Assembly: GCA_027487835.1 (NCBI GenBank)
Contig: JAIYCU010000012.1
Location: 147,718-211,717 of the forward strand
Origin: Bacteroidota bacterium
Lineage (GTDB): Bacteria; Bacteroidota; Bacteroidia; UKL13-3
Length of the DNA stretch: 64,000 nucleotides
Direction of reading: 5' to 3'
Positions 38,756 through 48,530 of this stretch are shown here, in pieces. The position numbers and the translations under genes were made by a program. How positions within the stretch are numbered: position 1 is the first letter of the stretch; each line of letters opens with the position of its first letter. The notes below the pieces were generated by a model. It was not told where the DNA came from. It saw nothing but the letters and a program-made list of their open reading frames with translations, and did no database searches.

Positions 38756-39550
38756 TTAGTTGCGAACGTTCATAGCAGCAAGCATGTTGCCGTATACGCT
38801 ATTTAACGAAGAAATGTTCTTATTTAGTTTATCCATTTCTCCTTTAAACTGATCCGCATTTGAAGAAGTTTCATTTAAAGTATTTACTACTTTAGATAAA
38901 CCATTCACAAATTCATTTATTGATTTCAAGTGGTTGTTTGATTCAGCAATTTCTAATTCGTAGATTGAGTTTAACGATGAAAGATTCTTAGTCATTTTCT
39001 CAATTTGAGCACCATATTCTCTAGAACCTTCAGATGCATTAACTATACCTTCCATTGCAACAACAGCCTTAGAATAAGAAGTATTGATTCCTGTTAATGA
39101 ATCAGCAGCTTGCTGTACATTTTTTGTATAATTGTCTGTTGCAACAGCAGCTGTAGAAAGATCTTTCATGCTAGTTACATTTTCACTTAAAGTGCGCATA
39201 CCATTGCCTAAGCTGCTAATTAAGTCTGGACCAATCTTAGCATCTTCTAACATTTTATCTAATTGTTGAGTAATAGAACCTTTGTTTGAAGTAACTTTCT
39301 TTTCTTTAGACTCTAATCCAGCTAATTCTGGATAAACTAATGTCCAATCTGGTTCTGCATGAGGTGGTTCAAATGCAGAAATAAAGAAGATAGCGGCCTC
39401 TGTTAATAGACCAACCATTAACATTAAGTCGGCTCCAGGCCAGTGTAGAATTTTAAATAAAGCACCAATAATTACGACTGCGGCACCGATACCGTAGGCT
39501 TTTGCCATAAATGACTTAAAGCCTTTGCTTTCCATAAAACTGTTTTTCAT
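38756..39550 (-). CDS. gldL: T9SS motor component GldL/PorL
   Basis: KAYGIGAAVVIIGALFKILHWPGADLMLMVGLLTEAAIFFISAFEPPH. Confidence 0.96.
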   Translation of the reverse strand: MKNSFMESKGFKSFMAKAYGIGAAVVIIGALFKILHWPGADLMLMVGLLTEAAIFFISAFEPPHAEPDWTLVYPELAGLESKEKKVTSNKGSITQQLDKMLEDAKIGPDLISSLGNGMRTLSENVTSMKDLSTAAVATDNYTKNVQQAADSLTGINTSYSKAVVAMEGIVNASEGSREYGAQIEKMTKNLSSLNSIYELEIAESNNHLKSINEFVNGLSKVVNTLNETSSNADQFKGEMDKLNKNISSLNSVYGNMLAAMNVRN

Positions 39551-39595
39551 TGTTAGGATTGTTTAGTTAGTTAGTTAGTTGATTTTGATTGATTC

Positions 39596-40885
39596 TTATT
39601 TTTTATCTCTATTAGAGCGACCTACATAACTCATTACACAACGGAAACCTGTGAACGAGTTACAACTGTCTTGGTATTCATAAGTTCTTGAGCCATTGCT
39701 AATATAATGTGCAATATCTTTCCAAGAGCCACCACGAATTACTTTTCTTTTTAAGGTTTCAGACTCTTCATCCTTTGCATCATATTGATAATCTGAATTC
39801 AAGTCATGTGAAAATAAGTGACCAGATTCTGCAAATGCAGTAACTGTCCATTCTGCAACGTTTCCACTCATATCATATAAACCATAATCATTAGGGAAAT
39901 AAGAACCTACACGGATTGGATAAACACCGCCATCCGCACCATAATCACCGCGTCCTGGTTTGAAGTTAGCCAATGCACAACCTTTGGCATTACGCACATA
40001 AGGTCCACCCCAAGGATACATTGTTTGATCACGTCCACCTCTCGCTGCATATTCCCACTCATACTCCGTTGGTAATCTATATGCTGTAACTAAGTTTTCA
40101 CCATTTTCTGAATAGAATGCATTTAAATGGAATGTTCTCCAATGGCAAAATGCACGCGCTTGTCTCCAGTTTACACCTACTACAGGATAGTCATCGTATT
40201 TTGGATGCCAGTAGTACATCGTAGAAATAGGCTCATTATAAGCGTATGTAAAATCGCGCATAAATACCAAAGTATCTGGATAAACTTCTACTACTTCTTC
40301 TTTCTTAAATTCAGCTCTGCTATGCTTGTAGGCATCTTGTTTGTGCAATAAAGCAGCAGCACGATAATCAATATAATCGTAGCGATACTTTAATTTTCTA
40401 ACATCTACCTGCTTAGTGCGGTAATAAACCTCATTGCCTTGATAGTATAAGTCATTGATTTCTCCGCTCTTTAAATCTTCGGATTCAATCTTTAATTTAT
40501 AATCTATAGCATGACCTTCCATTTCCTCTTCGGTAATTGGATCAATAAGCGGCACATAAAACTTATCGCCTAATTTCTCGCGAACGATTGAGTCCAAAAT
40601 CTCATCTACAAATTGACGGTATTCGTTATTTGTAATTTCGGTATCATCCATGTAGAAAGCTGTAATGGTGACTTGCTTATTAGGCGCAATCATCGCATTA
40701 GGAACATCTTGTTCATTTGCCCCAACATGAATGGTACCAGATGGAATGTAGACAGTCCCATAAGGCTGCGGATGGAACCATGCGCTGCGCCCAGGGACAC
40801 CATTTAATTCTCCTTTATCGCTGCTTAGACAACTGCTTAATACAGTTGCAAGAGAAAGGAAGAAAAACCACTTAAATTGCTTCAT
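39596..40885 (-). CDS. gldK: T9SS lipoprotein GldK/PorK (FGE-sulfatase fold)
   Basis: FYMDDTEITNNEYRQFV; YRLPTEYEWEYAARGG; YDMSGNVAEW; RKVIRGGSWKD. Confidence 0.94.
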   Translation of the reverse strand: MKQFKWFFFLSLATVLSSCLSSDKGELNGVPGRSAWFHPQPYGTVYIPSGTIHVGANEQDVPNAMIAPNKQVTITAFYMDDTEITNNEYRQFVDEILDSIVREKLGDKFYVPLIDPITEEEMEGHAIDYKLKIESEDLKSGEINDLYYQGNEVYYRTKQVDVRKLKYRYDYIDYRAAALLHKQDAYKHSRAEFKKEEVVEVYPDTLVFMRDFTYAYNEPISTMYYWHPKYDDYPVVGVNWRQARAFCHWRTFHLNAFYSENGENLVTAYRLPTEYEWEYAARGGRDQTMYPWGGPYVRNAKGCALANFKPGRGDYGADGGVYPIRVGSYFPNDYGLYDMSGNVAEWTVTAFAESGHLFSHDLNSDYQYDAKDEESETLKRKVIRGGSWKDIAHYISNGSRTYEYQDSCNSFTGFRCVMSYVGRSNRDKK

Positions 40886-40996
40886 CGTATTGTTAAATAT
40901 TAGTTACGCTAATGTGGCAAAATTATGATTTCGTATGAATAAACCAAGTTTTGCCAAATATTTTTATGTAAAAACGGGATTTTTTTAAATTTATTA

Positions 40997-42016
40997 TTAC
41001 ATGAATCTAGGTGTATATCTAGATCTCAAAGGTTTTGGGTCTCTTGGTGGGATTTTAACACCAAAACAATATCTCAATACAATTTCATGAGAACCTGAAG
41101 AGTAGTTGAGAATGCGAGTAGTCGTTAAGTCATAAGAATAACCAGCAAACAAGCCTGGCACTCCCCTTGGAAATTCATATCCAGCCAAAAATACAACTGC
41201 ATCCATTGGTCTCCAAGTTAAACCAGCTCTTACGCTTTGGTTAAAAATTGCCATACAGTTTAAATCAGCTTGAATTTTTCCTGGATCTTTCTTGATTAAA
41301 ATATTGGGGTTCAAAACTAAACCACCACCCAAATCATAATCAGCGCCTGTCATGAAGTAATAGTGCAATTTAGAATCTATAATGGTTGATCCACCTGGAT
41401 AATCATATTTAATTTGATTTTGATTAAGGTGTGTAGCTGAAAAACCAGCGTAGAAATTATCTACCAATCCAAGCAAGTTAGCTTGTGTATAGTATAAACC
41501 AAAATCTAAATCTAATGCAGTACCTGAAACTAAACCTTTAGGAATCTTTGGATCATCAGGCTCATTGGCAGATAATTTTGCGCCATCTAAAGACCTTTGC
41601 ATTTGCCCCACTCCTATTCCAAAGGCTAAATTGCCGCCAGAACCAATTGGTTGACGATAAGATAATGCACCTCTAATAACTAAGGTTTGTTCAAAACCTA
41701 ATTCATCATTTACAATGGTTGCTCCTAATCCAATTCTTTGTCCTTTACCAATACTTGTATTAATAGAACCAACTAAATTGGTTGGTGGATCACCTTGCGC
41801 CAAATTATTAACTGTTTTGCCACCGAAGCCTACCCATTGGTTGCGATTTAAAAGACTAACGCAAATCTTTCCATCTGTTGCTCCAGCATACCCAGCATTG
41901 AATAGTAGTTTATTATACATAAACTGACTGTAATGCGGATCTTGTTGAGCCTTTGTAGTAGCCGCTGCAAGTAGCAGAACGGATGCAAAAATAATTCTAG
42001 TAAAAGGTATCTTCAT
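40997..42016 (-). CDS. PorP/SprF family type IX secretion membrane protein
   Basis: QQDPHYSQFMYNKLLFNAGYAGATD; C-terminal barrel SGSHEIVLRYCF. Confidence 0.93.
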   Translation of the reverse strand: MKIPFTRIIFASVLLLAAATTKAQQDPHYSQFMYNKLLFNAGYAGATDGKICVSLLNRNQWVGFGGKTVNNLAQGDPPTNLVGSINTSIGKGQRIGLGATIVNDELGFEQTLVIRGALSYRQPIGSGGNLAFGIGVGQMQRSLDGAKLSANEPDDPKIPKGLVSGTALDLDFGLYYTQANLLGLVDNFYAGFSATHLNQNQIKYDYPGGSTIIDSKLHYYFMTGADYDLGGGLVLNPNILIKKDPGKIQADLNCMAIFNQSVRAGLTWRPMDAVVFLAGYEFPRGVPGLFAGYSYDLTTTRILNYSSGSHEIVLRYCFGVKIPPRDPKPLRSRYTPRFM

Positions 42017-42128
42017 TCCAAAAAATCGTTTATTCGTTAGTAGTATCGAATTACGAATTTAGAAAATATCAGCAATAAAAGAAGCCTTGTGTAAAATTTA
42101 AGAAAAATTATACATAATTGGACACTCT

Positions 42129-42899
42129 CTAAATGCCTTTATTATGCGCATCTATATGTTTATCGATGGCAGTAATCATGGAAGGAGTTTGTGGAGTTGG
42201 GGCTTGTACATTTGCTGTCAAACCCGCGTCTACCATAGCTTTTATAGTGGTAGCACCAAAGCCAGCTATTAAAGTTTTATTTTGTTTAAACTCTGGGAAG
42301 TTCTCATATAAGGAGCGAATATCGGCTGGACTAAAAAATGCAATAATATCGTAATTAACATGGGTTAAGTCGCTTAAATCAGAGGATTTTATACGATAGA
42401 AAAAGCCTTCTTTGAATTCGATTTTACTCTTCTTCATGAATTTTTCAATGTCTTGCTTTCTCCAATCGCTGCAAGCAAACAGATATTTTTCGGCAGGATG
42501 ATTTTTAAACAATGGCAAGAGCTCAATTTCTGTTCCTTTACCAACAAAAATTTTACGTTTTCTAACTTGAATGTATTTAGCTAGATAATTTGCTATACTT
42601 TCATTTACGCAAAAGTATTTCATTTCTGCAGGCATTTCTTGCTTCATCTCTGTGCACATCCTAAAAAAATGGTCAACAGAATTTCTTGAATTTAAAATAA
42701 TTGCAGTATAATCTAAGATATTAATCTTTTGCTGCCTAAACTCTTTCGCATTGATAGGTTCAACCTGTATAAAAGGTCGAAAATCCATTTTAAGCTTGTA
42801 CTTTTTCTCAAGTTCAAACCATGGAGATTTCTCACTCTCAGGACGCGGCTGAGAGATTAATATACTTTTTATTTTTAACGCTTTTACACTACCTGCCAT
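42129..42899 (-). CDS. Uroporphyrinogen-III synthase-like protein
   Basis: KIKSILISQPRPESEKSPWFELEKKY; ILNSRNSVDHFFRM; TLIAGFGATTIKAMVDAGL. Confidence 0.82.
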   Translation of the reverse strand: MAGSVKALKIKSILISQPRPESEKSPWFELEKKYKLKMDFRPFIQVEPINAKEFRQQKINILDYTAIILNSRNSVDHFFRMCTEMKQEMPAEMKYFCVNESIANYLAKYIQVRKRKIFVGKGTEIELLPLFKNHPAEKYLFACSDWRKQDIEKFMKKSKIEFKEGFFYRIKSSDLSDLTHVNYDIIAFFSPADIRSLYENFPEFKQNKTLIAGFGATTIKAMVDAGLTANVQAPTPQTPSMITAIDKHIDAHNKGI

Positions 42900-43815
42900 T
42901 GATAAACAACTTTAACAAAATTAGCCAAGGCACAATTTCCAAGCTGCAAAGGTACAAAATAATGTATATTAATTGTTCCTTCCCAGCTTGCAAACTCATT
43001 AATACATTTTTAATGGAACGAAATATGATGGCAACAAAGATAAGAATTAGAATTACAGACTCAACAAAAACAAGGGCTTCAGGAGTTGGTATGTATAGAT
43101 AAAATAAGTTTAAAAATACAAGCAATAAACCTAAAAAATTATTTACAACCAAGGTATTATATAAAAATACACGAGAATAGATTTTCATTTCAAGTATATA
43201 TCCTACCAATACCCCAAAAATGGTTTTACCCAAATACATCGCAAATAGTATCCCAACCTGCTGCCATAATCTTAGCGAGTAATTAATGTTTTCCTCTAAA
43301 CTATGATATTCGATATAGGTAATCCAAAACAAAGATAAAGACACCAAGAAATTGGCAAACAAGGCCACGTGATTAAATAAATAACTGCCTGTTTTTTCGG
43401 TAGTAAATTTTAAGTCGATTGAAAAATCGGCGGCTGTCAGTAGCTGCTCATCAAACCGTTTAATGTTAGATAACCTTATAAATGCTAAGAAAAATAGGGA
43501 AGCTACAATAACCCAAAATTTCCAATTTTCTTTTTTGGGTAAACGATATCGAATTGACTTTAACCTTGGGAAATCTCGGGTTTGTTCTGAAGTTGCTATT
43601 TGAATGGCTTCGCCCTTTATATTTTCATTTAGGAAAAACAATTTTCGGAGTCGTTCTTCTTTTCCTAGGCTGTCTAAGAATTCAGATCCTGTTGTTTTTT
43701 CGGTTTGAACCAACAAAGCGCTTGAATCGGTAACTGCAATAGTTGTATCGATTTGCGCTTTTGAATTATTGGCAAAGAATAAAAGAAATAAAAGTATGTA
43801 AACGGTTTGCTTCAA
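42889..43815 (-). CDS. DUF4271-type membrane protein
   Basis: Signal peptide, several TM helices, adjacent to the HemD-like gene. Confidence 0.72.
   Translation of the reverse strand: MKQTVYILLFLLFFANNSKAQIDTTIAVTDSSALLVQTEKTTGSEFLDSLGKEERLRKLFFLNENIKGEAIQIATSEQTRDFPRLKSIRYRLPKKENWKFWVIVASLFFLAFIRLSNIKRFDEQLLTAADFSIDLKFTTEKTGSYLFNHVALFANFLVSLSLFWITYIEYHSLEENINYSLRLWQQVGILFAMYLGKTIFGVLVGYILEMKIYSRVFLYNTLVVNNFLGLLLVFLNLFYLYIPTPEALVFVESVILILIFVAIIFRSIKNVLMSLQAGKEQLIYIILYLCSLEIVPWLILLKLFINGR
43702..43711 (+). repeat. Dispersed motif GGTTTGAACC
   Basis: Exact 10-mer in TTTCGGTTTGAACCAA; coding on - (VQTE). Confidence 0.9.
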
Positions 43816-43816
43816 A

Positions 43817-45445
43817 TTAAAAAAAGTTCAATAGCCCAAAATGAATTTTAGCATTTCGCCAAACTAAGGGATTTCCTTTTTGACTGCCCAGCGCATAATA
43901 TAAAGAGAATAGTCCAGCGCCGGTTTCCAAATTCATTCCCGCGCCAAAGCCCCAAGGCCAATCCGAAATTGGTTTTGGCCCTACCCTATTTTCATAATAT
44001 GCACCATTGGCAAATAAGAGAAAGCCTGAATTTTGTTGAAACAAATATTTCATTTCTACATTTATCATGGCAAATGTACTCGCAAAAATGCTTTGTTCAT
44101 CAAAGCCTTTCAAGGTTTTTATTCCACCAATCCTATATAATTCATTCAAAAAGAGCTGAGAATTGTACACCCATCCTGATTTGAGTTGGTTTACCCATAC
44201 CCAGTTTTTACTAATTGGAACATACAAACTCGCTTGTAAATTTGTTTTATACTGGAGGGAAGATTTTTGAAGGGAATCATAAATTCCATATTCAAGACCT
44301 TCCTTATTTTGAAAACGTATTTCTTTTATAGCATTATTTTCAATGATTCTTTTAAAGCCTGTGGCCAGATCAAACTCTAGAGAGTATCCGCGTCTTGGGT
44401 TCAAACCGTAATCTAGTTTTACTAATTTAAGGCCAATGCCATAATAGGAAGTTTTTACATCTGAAAAGTTGGGAAGCTTGCCCGTTTGCCTCACATACAA
44501 AGTATCTGCGCTAAGCATATTTACTTGTTGTTGCTGGTAAAATAATTTAACATAATTACTTCCATTGATGGCATATTGCAATCCAATATCATTAAATAGT
44601 TCTAGATAAGTGCTATCAAATCTTAGTAGTTTAAAGGTATAATCGAGACCAAGTTTGCTTTTGAGTAAGTAAGGCCAAAAAAACTGCACTTGTAAATCTT
44701 GTGAACCACTTAAAAAACTTTTAAAAGACAAACCAAGGTTTTTTCCGCTTCCGGCTAGGTTCATTAATTTTAGATTAACATCTCCGGTTAAGACCAATTT
44801 ATTGTTTAACTGACTATTTGGGGCAAAGCCAATGATACCATCAAAAGAACTGGCTTTTTTATTTTCTAAATAAATATAAGGTTTTGCTTTATTACCCGCA
44901 AAATAAACCCCGCTGGGTCGAGTGATTTTGAGATAAGGCAATTCACTTATTCGCGCATCAATTAATCGAATAAGCTTTTCATTATAAGGCTCGTTTATTT
45001 TAATACCTAGGTATTGGTGTAAAAAAGCCTTTGTGATTTTTGCAGTTCCTCCTAAATCAATGCTATCAAAATATATAACTGGACCTGGTATCAAGTTTAA
45101 ATTAATAAATAAACCATTACTATCAGCCAGCAAAGAATCTAATTGAAACATGGCAAAGGGATAACCTACATTTTCTAGCTGATGGAGGTTCTTATCTATT
45201 TCAAATAGAAGTTCTTTGACAGTCTCAACCTTTTTTACTGAAGCATACTTAGGGAATTCAACAACTTCGGCATTGCGTATACCAAGGTTTATCTTAGTAA
45301 TTTTGAGCTTATCATCGATTTGTGTTAGTGTGTCTTTAACGTTTTGACTACCTGCCTTACTACCTATTAACAGACAAAAAAATAAAACAAGGAAAAATTG
45401 TTTTAAGCCATAAAAACGGTATTTAATCTTGTTATTTTGCGACAT
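43817..45445 (-). CDS. BamA/TamA-family outer-membrane protein
   Basis: POTRA-like N-terminus; C-terminal LYRIGGIKTLKGFDEQSIFAS and GFGAGMNLETGAGLFSLYYALG. Confidence 0.8.
   Translation of the reverse strand: MSQNNKIKYRFYGLKQFFLVLFFCLLIGSKAGSQNVKDTLTQIDDKLKITKINLGIRNAEVVEFPKYASVKKVETVKELLFEIDKNLHQLENVGYPFAMFQLDSLLADSNGLFINLNLIPGPVIYFDSIDLGGTAKITKAFLHQYLGIKINEPYNEKLIRLIDARISELPYLKITRPSGVYFAGNKAKPYIYLENKKASSFDGIIGFAPNSQLNNKLVLTGDVNLKLMNLAGSGKNLGLSFKSFLSGSQDLQVQFFWPYLLKSKLGLDYTFKLLRFDSTYLELFNDIGLQYAINGSNYVKLFYQQQQVNMLSADTLYVRQTGKLPNFSDVKTSYYGIGLKLVKLDYGLNPRRGYSLEFDLATGFKRIIENNAIKEIRFQNKEGLEYGIYDSLQKSSLQYKTNLQASLYVPISKNWVWVNQLKSGWVYNSQLFLNELYRIGGIKTLKGFDEQSIFASTFAMINVEMKYLFQQNSGFLLFANGAYYENRVGPKPISDWPWGFGAGMNLETGAGLFSLYYALGSQKGNPLVWRNAKIHFGLLNFF
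44398..44407 (-). repeat. Dispersed motif GGTTTGAACC (top strand GGTTCAAACC)
   Basis: Exact 10-mer; coding on - (GLN). Confidence 0.9.
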
Positions 45446-45462
45446 AATTTTTGAGCGCTAAC

Positions 45463-46593
45463 ATGGCAGGTATTTACATTCATATTCCCTTTTGCAGAAA
45501 TGCTTGTCATTATTGCAATTTTCATTTTAGCACCACCTTACATCACAAATTAACGCTCTGTGAAGCAATTACAAAAGAAATAATTTTAAGGAAACAAGAA
45601 TTAAACGGACAAAGCATAGAAACCGTATACTTTGGCGGCGGAACACCCAGTATCTTAAATGAATCTGAACTCAACTTAATTTTAACAGCATTGGAATCAA
45701 ATTTCAACTTGTCTGAGGTGAAAGAATTTACCCTTGAAGCCAATCCAGATGATTTAACCGAAAGCTATTTAAAATATTTAAAAACAACACCAATAAATAG
45801 ATTAAGCATAGGCGTTCAAAGCTTTTTACCGCAAGATTTAGTTTGGATGAATAGGGCACATACCGTGTCGCAAGCCACAAATTCTTTGCAGCTGGCCAAG
45901 GCAGTTGGATTTGAGTCTTTCAATTTAGACTTAATGTATGGCCTCCCTAATTTAACAGCGCAAGATTGGATAAACAATATTGAAACCGCTTTAAGTTTTG
46001 AGCCAACTCATATTTCTGCTTACTGTTTAACGGTTGAGCCTAAAACTGCCATGGCACATTCCATTGAGGCAGGTAAAATATCTCCTATTGCAGAAGAAAT
46101 TGCAGAGGAGCAATTTCATATTCTACGCCAAATTTTAAGGAAAGCAGGTTATGTACATTATGAGATTTCTAATTTCTCTAAACCACAAAAAATGGCCTTA
46201 CACAATACAAATTATTGGCGAGGCAAACATTATTTAGGGATTGGTCCTGCTGCTCATAGTTATAATGGAAAACAACGCAGTTGGAATTTTGCAAACAATC
46301 AAAAATACATGCAACTAATTAATTCAAATGCGCTTGCCCTATCTTTTGAAGACCTTACAGAAGCTAATCAATTTAACGAATTTGTGATGACTTCTTTACG
46401 AACTATGTGGGGCATTAATCTATCTATGTTGAATAATAAGTTCGGTTCAAACCGAAGCCAACAACTCCTAAAAGAGGCACAAGTCTATATACAAATAGGG
46501 AAATTAAAACTAGAAGAAGATCATTTAAAACTTTCGCCAGAAGCCCTTTTTTTTGCTGATGGCATAGCTGCAGATTTATTTCAATTGAATTAA
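45463..46593 (+). CDS. hemW: HemW-like radical SAM protein
   Basis: MAGIYIHIPFCRNACHYCNFHFS; YFGGGTPSIL; NRLSIGVQSF; HYEISNFSKP. Confidence 0.93.
   Translation: MAGIYIHIPFCRNACHYCNFHFSTTLHHKLTLCEAITKEIILRKQELNGQSIETVYFGGGTPSILNESELNLILTALESNFNLSEVKEFTLEANPDDLTESYLKYLKTTPINRLSIGVQSFLPQDLVWMNRAHTVSQATNSLQLAKAVGFESFNLDLMYGLPNLTAQDWINNIETALSFEPTHISAYCLTVEPKTAMAHSIEAGKISPIAEEIAEEQFHILRQILRKAGYVHYEISNFSKPQKMALHNTNYWRGKHYLGIGPAAHSYNGKQRSWNFANNQKYMQLINSNALALSFEDLTEANQFNEFVMTSLRTMWGINLSMLNNKFGSNRSQQLLKEAQVYIQIGKLKLEEDHLKLSPEALFFADGIAADLFQLN
46444..46453 (-). repeat. Dispersed motif GGTTTGAACC (top strand GGTTCAAACC)
   Basis: Inside 16-mer TTCGGTTCAAACCGAA; coding (GSNR). Confidence 0.9.
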
Positions 46594-47481
46594 TTATTTT
46601 AGGGTATAAGTAAGTCCAAGCTCTACACTATCAGCCAAGTTAAGAGTATTTATTTGTAGGGCATTACCCTTGAAATTACTGGCAAGTTGGTTATAATAAT
46701 GCGGGTAAGATTGTTTAAAAATACAAGTACCCATGCTATCAACTAATAGCAATTCCGATTGTTCCTGAATTCTTGGCGATAAGGCTAAAACTGCCAAATA
46801 TTTGAAATTTGGCAAAGGCAAAACATATAATTGCTCAACTGGATTTATTAACACAGGAACATGAAATGAAAACCCATTTGTTGGGTTTACAAAATTAATT
46901 TTTTGGTTTTGATACCTAATTACTAGAGAATCATATAGCTCTGCAGGCATGGCTACAGCCTGACTTATCAAGGTATCCATTGGAACAAGCGTAATTTGTT
47001 TTACATTAATTTCTTTTGGTTTTGGCGCAGGAGCATGGTAGCTAAGTACACGTTCAAACGTTATTTGCATAGGTTGAACTAACAGTGTTAAAATTAAGGC
47101 AAATACAATAATTACAAGTGAACTATTTAGCAATTTATAGGTGTAGGGCGCCGCAACTTTTGAGGCTGCAAAATGAATGAGCCATGCACATAAATAACCA
47201 ATAAATGCCGCGAGAAAATTGATTGGGAAAAACCATACTATTTCGCTGTATAAGCCATCATCAATCTTAAAAAAGCTATTCATTGCATTAAGAATAACAA
47301 ATGAAATAGCGGAAATACTATAAAAAATAAAGGCGTAAAAAAACAAGGCATAAGATTTTAAAGAAGGATGTTTGGCGAATCTTACCCGCATGCCAAAAAA
47401 GAAAAAAAGTATACTAATAATTGCAATAACCAATAACCATATATTGGTATGTTGCAGCATTGGTAAGAAATATTTATTCAT
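46594..47481 (-). CDS. Hypothetical membrane protein
   Basis: Several predicted TM segments; overlaps upstream M23 gene by 8 nt. Confidence 0.6.
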   Translation of the reverse strand: MNKYFLPMLQHTNIWLLVIAIISILFFFFGMRVRFAKHPSLKSYALFFYAFIFYSISAISFVILNAMNSFFKIDDGLYSEIVWFFPINFLAAFIGYLCAWLIHFAASKVAAPYTYKLLNSSLVIIVFALILTLLVQPMQITFERVLSYHAPAPKPKEINVKQITLVPMDTLISQAVAMPAELYDSLVIRYQNQKINFVNPTNGFSFHVPVLINPVEQLYVLPLPNFKYLAVLALSPRIQEQSELLLVDSMGTCIFKQSYPHYYNQLASNFKGNALQINTLNLADSVELGLTYTLK

Positions 47482-48529
47482 GTTGGAATATATCGTTTCT
47501 ATTGAGATAAGGCGTGCCAGTACCCGACCAAAATCCGAATCTATTTCTATTTATTTGTTGGAACAAAAATGGCAAACCTAATGCCGTTGAATCATTATAA
47601 ACCGGTTTGTTTTGCATTCTAATATGCAAATGTGGAAAGGTTGAATTACCGCTATTACCTAACTTTGCAAGGTAAGTACCAACGTTTACTGTATCACCTT
47701 CTTTTATAGCAAAATTACCTTTTGACAGATGCGCTAAGAGCACAAACTTGTCATTTGCAGTTTGAATGGTGATATAATTTCCAGCAGTGATCACGGTATC
47801 AGGTCCATCAATTATTTCTTGGTTTGGAATATTATTTACCACTTTAAAAATAGTGCCACTTACAGGTGAAAATATGGAATCTTGAAAGCAAAAGAAATCA
47901 GTATTTTTTTCTCCCAAACCTTCAAAAAAAGCCAAATTATCATTTACCCTAACCATGTCAATGCTATATTTTTGGACAGGATAATTGGCATGGTAATTTA
48001 CCCATGGCTTTTCGCCTGCATGCAGGGCTAACCATTTTCCTTTAACGGGCATTTGAATAACGGTGCAATCTTGCGGTGTTGGATAATTAAAAGTACCCTT
48101 AAATATAAGTGCAGCCAAACCAAAAGATAATAGGCAAAAGACTACCATCAAAAGGAAAACTATTCGTTTAACAAACTGCTGATTTAAGCTTTGTGTTACT
48201 GTAATGCTCAAACAAATCTCCATGATAGCAATAGAGATTAGTATTATTAAAAAGACATTATAAAGTATGGGTTGAACCAAAGGTTTAAAGCTTGCCACAC
48301 TAAGAAACCAAGTGGGTATATCAAGCAAGAAAAACAACATGGTTACTAACCAACCCAATTTAAGAATCCAAACCAGAATAGGTGAATTGGATTTCCAAAT
48401 CCAAGAACGCGATTGTATTTCTTTATTTACATACCATAAACGAAAAAGTAATACACCCAAAAAAATAAGTGCTGCAATCAGGATACCTGACTGGTAGGTA
48501 TCTTGTAAATAACCAAAAGTATTTTTCAT
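47474..48529 (-). CDS. Membrane-anchored M23 peptidase
   Basis: SPVSGTIFKVV; HLSKGNFAIKEGDTVNVGTYLAKLGNSGNSTFPHLHIRM. Confidence 0.85.
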   Translation of the reverse strand: MKNTFGYLQDTYQSGILIAALIFLGVLLFRLWYVNKEIQSRSWIWKSNSPILVWILKLGWLVTMLFFLLDIPTWFLSVASFKPLVQPILYNVFLIILISIAIMEICLSITVTQSLNQQFVKRIVFLLMVVFCLLSFGLAALIFKGTFNYPTPQDCTVIQMPVKGKWLALHAGEKPWVNYHANYPVQKYSIDMVRVNDNLAFFEGLGEKNTDFFCFQDSIFSPVSGTIFKVVNNIPNQEIIDGPDTVITAGNYITIQTANDKFVLLAHLSKGNFAIKEGDTVNVGTYLAKLGNSGNSTFPHLHIRMQNKPVYNDSTALGLPFLFQQINRNRFGFWSGTGTPYLNRNDIFQHE

Positions 48530-48530
48530 T

